This document shows, in pieces, positions 18,258 to 25,586 of a stretch of 42,908 nucleotides of DNA. Where the stretch lies: NCBI GenBank assembly GCA_016839365.1, contig JAEOUH010000004.1, positions 1-42,908 of the forward strand. Reading direction: 5' to 3'. Both the position numbers and the translations under genes were made by a program. The stretch's first letter is position 1. Every line of letters begins with the position of its first letter. The notes under the pieces are model-generated. The model did not search any database, was not told where the DNA came from, and was given only the letters and a program-made list of their open reading frames with translations. The DNA comes from Candidatus Hermodarchaeota archaeon. GTDB lineage: Archaea; Asgardarchaeota; Hermodarchaeia; Hermodarchaeales; Hermodarchaeaceae.

Positions 18258-19238
18258 GTGACAACTATGGACGAGATTGATAAGAAACTCATATTCGAAC
18301 TACTCGTTGATTATCGGGCTTCTTATCAGTCCATGGCGAAGAAACTCGATTTATCTGTGAACGGTGTGAAGAAACGGTTTGAACGGTTGAAAAGTGTGGG
18401 TATCATTCGTGGTGGGCTTTTGGTACCTGTGCCTAGGATGCTAGGGAGTGAGGAGTGGGTGGCGATTTTACGCATGGAAGGATCGAGTACCTCAGAAGAA
18501 CAGCTGGGTAGAGTGGGCGCACACCGTTTGGTTCGAGCAGGGAGTATTTTAACCGATGGAAGCATGCTATGCTTTGGTAGTGTTGGAGGAGCAAAAGACC
18601 TTCAGGAGATTGGGAGTTATTTGCGCCAAGTCCCTGGAGTAGTAACTGTAGAATTTCACACCGTTTTGAATGATCCAGGAAAGAAGTGTGAGTTGACTAT
18701 GGCTGATTTGAAAGTCCTCCGCTGTTTGCGCGAAGAGCCGCGAATACCAATCAGCGAGATTGCCCAACGAACTGGGTTGACACCACGTCGCATCCGGAAA
18801 ATACTTGTAAATTTATTTGGGGAAAACGGTTCGGAGATAACTTTTTACTTGAATTGGGAACCGCGAGGCGTGGCGCACCCCAATGAGGTGTGTTTTCGTC
18901 TGATGGTTTCGTGGAATTTAAACGCCGGCGGATATACGGCATTCATTATTAGGGTTAAGCATGCAGAAGGCAGTGAAGCCCGAAGTCAGATTGTCAATTG
19001 GTTGAAACGCTCATATCCGTTTGAGTTCTGGTATGCTTATGCGTCGGCCTTCGAACCTGTGATTTTTTGCATATTCATGGTTGAGCATTTACGTGAATCA
19101 ATTGACATAGCGAGTGCTGTGACACAATTACCGGAAGCCACTGATGTGTATCCGATTTTCGGATATCCCACGAAAGTCTTTCGAAGCCAAATAGATGACT
19201 ATTTTGAAACACTCTTCAAACAGCTAGATGCGAAGTGA
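18258..19238 (+). CDS. Lrp/AsnC-like two-HTH transcriptional regulator, paralog 1
   Basis: DEIDKKLIFELLVDYRASYQSMAKKLDLSVNGVKKRFERLKSVGIIRGG and second HTH LTMADLKVLRCLREEPRIPISEIAQRTGLTPRRIRKIL. Confidence 0.85.
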   Translation: MTTMDEIDKKLIFELLVDYRASYQSMAKKLDLSVNGVKKRFERLKSVGIIRGGLLVPVPRMLGSEEWVAILRMEGSSTSEEQLGRVGAHRLVRAGSILTDGSMLCFGSVGGAKDLQEIGSYLRQVPGVVTVEFHTVLNDPGKKCELTMADLKVLRCLREEPRIPISEIAQRTGLTPRRIRKILVNLFGENGSEITFYLNWEPRGVAHPNEVCFRLMVSWNLNAGGYTAFIIRVKHAEGSEARSQIVNWLKRSYPFEFWYAYASAFEPVIFCIFMVEHLRESIDIASAVTQLPEATDVYPIFGYPTKVFRSQIDDYFETLFKQLDAK

Positions 19239-19370
19239 TGGACCTGGTTACTCATCATCGAATCGATTTTTGTACGACTTTTTCTTGTTGAGTATTTCTA
19301 GTAATATCCAGTCTAGGGCTTGTATTTTTAGGTAAGGACCTTATAGTAAATCTGGATTCGGACATTGGAA

Positions 19371-19391
19371 CGCTGCATGGGTGGTGCGGCG
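19371..19391 (+). promoter_or_regulatory. Candidate 5'-leader stem-loop, copy 2
   Basis: C-GCTGCA-TGGGTGG-TGCGGC-G; 57 nt before ATG at 19448; loop identical to copy 1. Confidence 0.6.
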
Positions 19392-19438
19392 GTGGTTTCA
19401 CAACGTCATCAAATCGATGTAAACCAGATTAGGTAGGT

Positions 19439-20416
19439 TTGGGAAGTATGGACGAAATTGACAAGAACATCATCTTCGAGTTGTCTGTCAATTATCGTGT
19501 ATCATACCAGACTATTGCAAACAAATACAACCTCTCGGTGAATGCGGTAAAAAAACGTATACAGAAGCTCAAAAGTGACGGGATCATTCGTGGGGGGTGG
19601 TTAGTTCCGATGAATGCAATGTTGGGGATGGAATCTTGGGTTGCGCTGGTAAGAACGGAGGATCCGATTCCCTCGGATGCATTCTTGGATGGTATTGGAG
19701 CACACAAGTCGATCGATTCAGCAAGTATTCTCACGGATGGAAGCATTCTCTGCTTCGGACATTATGCTGGTGCCAAAGGTCTTGAGGAAATTGGTACATT
19801 CTTACGTCAAACTCCAGGTGTTATATCGGTCGATTTTCACACAATCTTATCTGAACCAGGTATGCGTTGTGAATTATCCTTATCAGATTTGAAGGTATTA
19901 CAGTGTTTACGACAGGACCCAAGAATGTCTATCAGTGATATATCTCAAAACACCAGGCTTACACCTCGTCGAATCCGAAAAATCATCCAAAATTTGATTG
20001 ACGAAAAAGGCTCCGAACCAGAACTCTATCTGAACTGGGACTCACGGGGTGGAAGCCGGCCTGATCAAGTGTCCTTCAAGCTTAGTGTGAATTGGGACTT
20101 GAATGCAGGAGGTCACACGGCCTTTATGATAATCATCCGTCACGAAGAAGGTAGAGAATTCCGATCTAAGATTGTTGATATTCTTAAAGAGACCTATCCA
20201 TTTTGGTTCTGGTATTCGTATGCATCGGCCTTTGAACCAGTCATTTTTTGCGTATTTGTGGTTGAGCACATGAGGGAAGCAGGCGATATAATTGAGACCT
20301 TGCGGCAAACACCCGAGGTTGTTTCCGCTAATGCAATTTACGGATATCCAAGCCGACGATATCATAGTGTCATTGATGAGTATTTTGAACAACTATTCAA
20401 ACGCCTAGAAGGCTAG
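19439..20416 (+). CDS. Lrp/AsnC-like two-HTH transcriptional regulator, paralog 2
   Basis: Co-linear homolog of 18258..19238 along its whole length (DEIDKNIIFELSVNYRVSYQTIANKYNLSVNAVKKRIQKLKSDGIIRGG). Confidence 0.85.
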   Translation: MGSMDEIDKNIIFELSVNYRVSYQTIANKYNLSVNAVKKRIQKLKSDGIIRGGWLVPMNAMLGMESWVALVRTEDPIPSDAFLDGIGAHKSIDSASILTDGSILCFGHYAGAKGLEEIGTFLRQTPGVISVDFHTILSEPGMRCELSLSDLKVLQCLRQDPRMSISDISQNTRLTPRRIRKIIQNLIDEKGSEPELYLNWDSRGGSRPDQVSFKLSVNWDLNAGGHTAFMIIIRHEEGREFRSKIVDILKETYPFWFWYSYASAFEPVIFCVFVVEHMREAGDIIETLRQTPEVVSANAIYGYPSRRYHSVIDEYFEQLFKRLEG

Positions 20417-20519
20417 GCAGAACAGGTCGGTTTTTGCCAACTATTGTCAGAATGAATCGTTATTTACCGCCACCAACCTTGTGAGGAGATATATAGCTTG
20501 ACTATTATAAAAAAATCAA

Positions 20520-20641
20520 CCGGGTCTTCAAGGTTCCTTCCCCTCCATTTCGGCACTTCCCGGTCCAAAGAAAATGGGTGGCAATGGACCTTTTTAGGAC
20601 AACGGATTCGGAGTTTACGTTCGATTTCCTTGAAGACCCGG
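20520..20641. repeat. Element closed by a perfect 14-bp inverted repeat, with internal hairpin; candidate structured RNA
   Basis: CCGGGTCTTCAAGG (20520-20533) and CCTTGAAGACCCGG (20628-20641); internal GGTCCA (20562-20567)/TGGACC (20585-20590). Confidence 0.55.
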
Positions 20642-20704
20642 CTTTGGTCAGTGTCCAAGGTCCGTGTCCCTGGTGTCAGTGTCGCTCCCTAACAGTAAGT
20701 GTGA

Positions 20705-20848
20705 TTAGCGTCGTGATGTGACGATTGCAAAGTTGATTCGATCGCGGGGAGTGCCTCGTGGGTTCTTTGCTCCTGTCACAGCGCGTTCTGCAACAGGCAT
20801 TTCGACAATTTTCTTCTTTGTGTGTCCGGTTTCTTTCTTTTCGACCAT
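20705..20848 (-). CDS. Basic microprotein P1 (47 aa), paralog of P2
   Basis: ATG with GGAGG upstream; MVEKKETGHTKKKIVEMPVAERAVTGAKNPRGTPRDRINFAIVTSRR; ungapped similarity to 21203..21340. Confidence 0.72.
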   Translation of the reverse strand: MVEKKETGHTKKKIVEMPVAERAVTGAKNPRGTPRDRINFAIVTSRR

Positions 20849-20908
20849 TTTCTATCAACCTCCTGCCCATGCAGGACAATGATGTATAACCCAGAAATTG
20901 CCTATTAT

Positions 20909-20991
20909 TCGATGGGAGCTCGTCAGTGCAAAAATTCGATGAAAAGAGAAGAAGCGAGCCAACTTTTGCACTCCTTGGTGCAAAAATTCGA
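20909..20991. promoter_or_regulatory. Candidate operator cluster 1: TCGATGGGAG-N6-AGTGCAAA, TTTTGCAC, GTGCAAAAATTCGA
   Basis: GTGCAAAA at 20926 and 20978 (52 bp apart), inverted TTTTGCAC at 20964 (38 bp from 20926). Confidence 0.6.
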
Positions 20992-21202
20992 AAAAAAAGG
21001 ATTTTAGGAAATAAGGGGGGAATTGGGCCCGCACAAGCTCCAAACGGAAGGAACTAAGAAGTGTGGACATCCGCTGCCGGAACGCTGCTACGCCGATCCC
21101 CCGTCAACGGATGAAGAGGTGATCGGAGGTTCTGCAGGCCCAATGTCTTCGCTGCGAGCTGAATCTGGTGATCGTGTGTTCACCATGAGAATTCCTCACA
21201 GC

Positions 21203-21340
21203 TTAGCGTTTGCTTAACGCCAGCATGACTGCGTACCGAGTACGAGGTTTCGCAGTCGGGTGGGGGTTGCGGCAGCCAGCGACAAGGCGCTCACAAGCTG
21301 ACATGTTTTCGAGTTTCTTGTGTTTGTAGGATTTGGCCAT
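21203..21340 (-). CDS. Basic microprotein P2 (45 aa), paralog of P1
   Basis: ATG with GGAGGG 7 nt upstream; MAKSYKHKKLENMSACERLVAGCRNPHPTAKPRTRYAVMLALSKR. Confidence 0.72.
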   Translation of the reverse strand: MAKSYKHKKLENMSACERLVAGCRNPHPTAKPRTRYAVMLALSKR

Positions 21341-21426
21341 CTCAAATCCCTCCAATTGTGTTTGTCACCGGAATCCCCGGGGGGGAACCCCGTTGCAATG
21401 AGATATGGGTAAGGATTTGATATGAA

Positions 21427-21541
21427 TCGATGGGAGTAAAATAGTGCAAATGTCCGCGGTTCAAGCTCAGAAATCAAGAAATTTTGAACCGTTGTGTGCA
21501 AAATAATGTACCAAAATCTGGCATTTCTCCGTTTTTTGCAC
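21427..21541. promoter_or_regulatory. Candidate operator cluster 2: TCGATGGGAG-N6-AGTGCAAA, GTGCAAAA, TTTTGCAC
   Basis: GTGCAAA at 21444 and GTGCAAAA at 21496 (52 bp apart), inverted TTTTGCAC at 21534 (38 bp from 21496). Confidence 0.6.
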
Positions 21542-21643
21542 CAGATTGGCATAATTTTAGTTTTGCAGAACCCATTTGAATAATGTCAAACGAGGTTTCC
21601 GAAAGTTTTTGGGATGTTTTTCTCCCTATCAACTGGTGGTGTT

Positions 21644-22165
21644 ATGCCAAAACAAGATGTCAAGCCGATCGAGGGTCTACAAGCATTACCCCCATTTCCT
21701 GTAGTGTTTGTCTCCGTGCAAGAGAACGTAATGACAGCAGCAGCGTTTCATTTCTTTTCATTCAATTCCCTTTGCGTGATGGTATGAATCCGACCACAAA
21801 CACACACCTTTAGCTTACTACAGCAGGCTAAAGAATTCGGAATAAATATTCCAACGATAACCCAGCTAGAAGAGGTACGTGTCTGTGGGTCCGTGTCAGC
21901 TCGGGATGAAGGCAAATTTGAGAAAACCGGATTAACCAAGATGAAAGGGAAAGTCATCGATACCGTCCTCGTGGCGGAGTGCCCTGTGAACTTGGAGTGT
22001 CGCGTCGTACACGAAGTAGAGTTTGAAGGGAGCCATCGATGGTTTGTCGGTGAGGTCGTTGCAGCTCATGTAGCCGAGGATTACCAGCGGGATCAGGCCC
22101 TGATGTATTGGATGCGAGAGTATCGCCGCGTTGGCCAAGTTTTACTCACCATCAAAGGGCAGTAA
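21644..22165 (+). pseudogene. Flavin reductase / flavoredoxin-like protein interrupted by one in-frame TGA (21785-21787)
   Basis: MPKQDVKPIEGLQALPPFPVVFVSVQENVMTAAAFHFFSFNSLCVMV[TGA]IRPQTHTFSLLQQAKEFGINIPTITQLEEVRVCGSVSARDEGKFEKTGLTKMKGKVID...AECPVNLECRVVHEVEFEG; same frame either side. Confidence 0.75.
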
Positions 22166-22239
22166 GAGAGTTTAGTGAATGGAAAGAGCTTTTCACCACT
22201 AACTAATTGGATAACATAGAAGGCGGAGTTGTTAGCGAT

Positions 22240-22677
22240 ATGAATCCGTTAGAGGAGTTTCCATTCAAGAATATGCGAACGATCGTCGAGTTGGTTGAAG
22301 AAGGCGAAGTTGATGTGAGTGCGATTCGTTCCGCGACGGGACTGTGCAGTTTTGATTCCACCGAGGTGTCGGATATGCTCGCATATCTCACGAGCTTTGG
22401 TCGCGTAGAAGCCGAGGAGGGAGGTTGGGTGCTTCAGAATGCAGAGGTGGAAGCCGTTTATGAGCGGTTCCGGAAGAGTTTTCTTGAGGCAGCTGTAGCG
22501 CTTCTTTCAAAATTAGCAGAAAAAGCAAAGTCGAGTGAACAACTCTCGAAGGAGACAGGTCTTGCACTGGAGACCGTTGAGTTGTACTTACCGTTTCTTG
22601 CCGACATCACTAGGTTAGGTGTTATTAGCCGGTGTTCGACTGAGTATCCTATCATTTGGTGCCAGAAATCAAAGTAG
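22240..22677 (+). CDS. Putative winged-helix/HTH-like protein
   Basis: MNPLEEFPFKNMRTIVELVEEGEVDVSAIRSATGLCSFDSTEVSDMLAYLTSFGRVEAEEGGW...; helical, wHTH-like; track also gives a TTG start at 22207. Confidence 0.6.
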   Translation: MNPLEEFPFKNMRTIVELVEEGEVDVSAIRSATGLCSFDSTEVSDMLAYLTSFGRVEAEEGGWVLQNAEVEAVYERFRKSFLEAAVALLSKLAEKAKSSEQLSKETGLALETVELYLPFLADITRLGVISRCSTEYPIIWCQKSK

Positions 22678-23391
22678 CTGATCGAGCTGGGGCAGGATTT
22701 CACCTGCTTTCCCAGAGAGATGCACGTCAGCTGCGAAGGTGAGTGGCGTTTCTTCGATGTTCACCTCAAGAATTCGTCCCCCCTGTCGTTTTACGAGCAA
22801 AGGGAATGAGGCAGCGGGTTGGACCAAAGCAGAAGTTCCGATTACTAGGATTGTATCAGCTTTTTGAAGTTCAACAAATATTTGGTCCATGATCATTGAT
22901 GGCAGACTTTCTCCGAACCATACAACGTCTGGTCGGAGATTAGCATTACAGGTCGGGCATGTAGGGATGCCTTCTGCGGGTTCTGTTTTCCTTGAATGAA
23001 AGGAGCAGCGAGTGCATTTCAGTGTCCAGATGTCGCCGTGAACCTCTATAACCTTGGTTGAGCCAGCTTTTCGGTGCAGTCCGTCGACATTCTGGGTGAT
23101 TAATGATTTGAGGGTACCATTCTTTTCCCAATTGGCTAAAGTGTGGTGTGCGGGATTTGGTATGCAGGTGGCGATGAGTTTTTGACGCCAGGTATACCAT
23201 TCCCAGACGAGTTGGGGGTCCTGGCTGAAGGCTTGGGGGGTGGCAAGGTCCATGGCATTGTATTGTTTCCACAAGCCATCTTTTCCCCGAAAGGTGGGAA
23301 CATTCGATTCTTTGGAGATGCCTGCACCTGTGAGGACAATGAGGTATTCGGCGTTAAGTAGAAGGTCGGCGGCTTTTTGGAGATGATTCAT
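22669..23391 (-). CDS. Sir2-family NAD-dependent protein deacylase
   Basis: LTGAGISKESNVPTFRGKDGLW, LITQNVDGLHRKAGS, CTRC/CPTC zinc site, VVWFGESLP, VIGTSALVQPAASFP. Confidence 0.96.
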   Translation of the reverse strand: MNHLQKAADLLLNAEYLIVLTGAGISKESNVPTFRGKDGLWKQYNAMDLATPQAFSQDPQLVWEWYTWRQKLIATCIPNPAHHTLANWEKNGTLKSLITQNVDGLHRKAGSTKVIEVHGDIWTLKCTRCSFHSRKTEPAEGIPTCPTCNANLRPDVVWFGESLPSMIMDQIFVELQKADTILVIGTSALVQPAASFPLLVKRQGGRILEVNIEETPLTFAADVHLSGKAGEILPQLDQLL

Positions 23392-23521
23392 GATGAAGCC
23401 TCTACGGTTCCTTGGGTTTTATGTAGTTGGCTTTAATTATTGATCTATTGTTTGGGCAAACGGGGGAAGGATACAGCTTTTATAGGAGAAGTGGTGGATG
23501 CGGCAGGAGAGCTGATTCATC

Positions 23522-24067
23522 ATGTCGGAAGTTAGGTTACCATCTTGGCTTCGTTGGCTGAACTTCATTATTGGAATAGTCGCAATCATTGTCGGTGTTT
23601 CAGTGATTCTATATCCGAGTACCTACGTTGCTTGGGGTCTTGTTATCCTAGGAGCCATTTATCTTTTGAAAGTCATTATCCGTTTGTACGGCGGGGTAAA
23701 ATACGCTCAGTTCCCCCTATGGCAGCAAGCCTTGGGCATCATCATTGGGCTAGTCTTGATTTTCCTTGGGTTGCCGGTCATTCTTATTCCAGGATTTGGT
23801 GACGCATGGTTAAGCATTCTCATCTTAACTGCCCTCCTCTTAGTTGGTGTAGACCAGATTATGACAGGTTTCTTCGTTAAGACGAATACGTCAACTCGAC
23901 GATTCCTGCACATCATCTTTGGCATTATCTTGGTGATTTTGGGATTAGTGAATTACCTATTTGTCGGGTTGGGCATTTGGGTTACCCTGTACATCATCGC
24001 CTTCACACTCGTGATCATCGGTCTTGATTCGCTCATCCAAGGACTAACAGGATACCGCTCCATGTGA
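23522..24067 (+). CDS. Multi-pass membrane protein (DUF308/HdeD-like)
   Basis: Repeated hydrophobic segments IVAIIVGVSVILYPSTYVAWGLVILGAIYLLKV...; HdeD-like pattern. Confidence 0.65.
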   Translation: MSEVRLPSWLRWLNFIIGIVAIIVGVSVILYPSTYVAWGLVILGAIYLLKVIIRLYGGVKYAQFPLWQQALGIIIGLVLIFLGLPVILIPGFGDAWLSILILTALLLVGVDQIMTGFFVKTNTSTRRFLHIIFGIILVILGLVNYLFVGLGIWVTLYIIAFTLVIIGLDSLIQGLTGYRSM

Positions 24068-24093
24068 AACAACATGATTTGGGAGGTTGGTAT

Positions 24094-24645
24094 ATGGGAG
24101 AAGCACTTCGTCGAATAACAAAGGGGCGGGCAATCATTGTTATCTTGCCCAATATCCTCTACTTTGTGATACTTGCCATTGGCCTTGTGATGACTTGGTA
24201 TTTCCCGCAGATACCATGGCAATTCCTACCAGGGACTAATCTGTTATTTCCGTGGCGCCTTGTGGAACTTCTGGGAGGAACAATCCTGTTAATCCTTGCA
24301 GTCATGTTCATCGTATGGGGTGTAATTTCGCTAGGGCGGGACCGATCTTCAGGGACCGAGATAGGGGCAACTCGTCGCTCTTCAAGCCTTGTAATCAGTG
24401 GAGCCTACGCCTATTGCCGCCACCCGCAAACCCTAGGTTTCATTCTCGCGACACCAGCATTTGCCTTGATATTCGACTTTGTACCACTCCTCATTGTTGC
24501 TCTTTTATACACTCCCTTACAGCTCGCCTTACTTGGTTATGAGGAAGTGGAACTACTCCGGCGATTTAGTGACCCCTATGGCACCTACCGTGACGCCGTG
24601 CCGTTTATTATCCCTCGCCGAAAACGGATAGTACCAAGTACATGA
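24094..24645 (+). CDS. Isoprenylcysteine carboxyl methyltransferase-like membrane methyltransferase
   Basis: ISGAYAYCRHPQTLGFILATPAFAL...EEVELLRRFSDPYGTYRDAVPFIIPR. Confidence 0.8.
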   Translation: MGEALRRITKGRAIIVILPNILYFVILAIGLVMTWYFPQIPWQFLPGTNLLFPWRLVELLGGTILLILAVMFIVWGVISLGRDRSSGTEIGATRRSSSLVISGAYAYCRHPQTLGFILATPAFALIFDFVPLLIVALLYTPLQLALLGYEEVELLRRFSDPYGTYRDAVPFIIPRRKRIVPST

Positions 24646-24659
24646 AAAGTGACTAGCCA

Positions 24660-25064
24660 ATGACTTCATTGCCCAAGATTCTGCGATGGACCATCTTAGT
24701 CCTAGCACTGATTCTACTGATTGAAGGCGCCGCCCTCTTTATCGGGATGAATCTTCTCAGCCCAGGAGCTGAGTGGACCCTCCTCAATAACGTCTTGTTA
24801 ATCATCGACATATTCGTTGCTGCAGGACTATTTCGACTCGTGCTCCGACAAACTAATTTCGATAGGTCAATTGGCCTCTTTGTCCTATTAGTCATTTCCA
24901 TCATAACCCACGCCTACCGGACCATTGAATACTTCCTACCAGTTCCCTCGAAATTTATTTTCAACGAGGCTTTGTTTCTCGTCAATGCTCTTAAACTTGG
25001 ATTGGCTATCGCCACATTGATAATCGGTATCTATCTTCAAATCAAGTCGAATCACGAGGATTAG
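24660..25064 (+). CDS. Small multi-pass membrane protein
   Basis: 134 aa, about four hydrophobic segments, co-directional with neighbours. Confidence 0.65.
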   Translation: MTSLPKILRWTILVLALILLIEGAALFIGMNLLSPGAEWTLLNNVLLIIDIFVAAGLFRLVLRQTNFDRSIGLFVLLVISIITHAYRTIEYFLPVPSKFIFNEALFLVNALKLGLAIATLIIGIYLQIKSNHED

Positions 25065-25082
25065 CTGCAGAGCAGAGTATCT

Positions 25083-25529
25083 TCATTCAAGATCTTTAAG
25101 CGCCTGGCGAATCTTCTTGCCTTGCTCCTGCATTTCCTCAGCTGGTGGTGTGGTTCCATAATCGGGACCAGCCTGAATGCGTAGGCCATCGCCCTCGAAT
25201 CGGGGAATGACGTGGATGTGAATGTGGGGGATCTCTTGAAACGCTGCTTTCCCATCAGCCAACCACACATTGATGCCCTCACTACGGATATCAGATTTTC
25301 GCAGGGCGGCAGCAATACGGCCGGCGACTTGGAATAGACGCCCCCCCAGTTCGGGATCAAGATCCTCTAAGCCTGCGGAATGATGTTTGGGGATAACGAG
25401 TGTGTGGCCAGGATTGATGGGACGAACGTCTAGGAAAGCAATGATTTCTTCATCCTCATAGACGATTGTGGAAGGGATTTGTTTGTTAACGATCCTGCAG
25501 AAGATGCAGTCGGCGGACGATTCACTCAT
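25083..25529 (-). CDS. HIT-family hydrolase
   Basis: CIFCRIVNKQIPSTIVYEDEEIIAFLDVRPINPGHTLVIPKHH...IPHIHIHVIPR (HxHxH). Confidence 0.96.
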   Translation of the reverse strand: MSESSADCIFCRIVNKQIPSTIVYEDEEIIAFLDVRPINPGHTLVIPKHHSAGLEDLDPELGGRLFQVAGRIAAALRKSDIRSEGINVWLADGKAAFQEIPHIHIHVIPRFEGDGLRIQAGPDYGTTPPAEEMQEQGKKIRQALKDLE

Positions 25530-25586
25530 AAGGATGACTTAGGACAGCCTATTCATAAATGCCTTTGGTCTGAATATTCGAATAGG

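Noticed and set aside
20573-20581. Third copy of the ATGGGTGG loop motif, inside the GGTCCA/TGGACC hairpin
   Set aside because: TGGGTGG occurs several times elsewhere in coding DNA (e.g. near 17685, 30440, 32720), so co-occurrence is not convincing alone
20498-20692. 64-aa plus-strand ORF (and 20464-20658 minus) over the inverted-repeat element
   Set aside because: TTG start with GAGGAG upstream is suggestive, but the sequence is low-information and lies across the 14-bp inverted repeat; structured element preferred
21023-21217. 64-aa plus-strand ORF between P1 and P2
   Set aside because: TTG start after GGGGGG; overlaps the P2 3' end; no homology recognised; kept as undecided rather than reported
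21236-21270. GACTGCG...CGCAGTC inverted repeat
   Set aside because: Lies inside the P2 coding sequence and is explainable by codon usage; kept out of the regulatory set
21785-21787. TGA as selenocysteine codon
   Set aside because: A Gly-like position in the family, no convincing SECIS, no Sec machinery in the window; nonsense mutation or sequencing error is simpler
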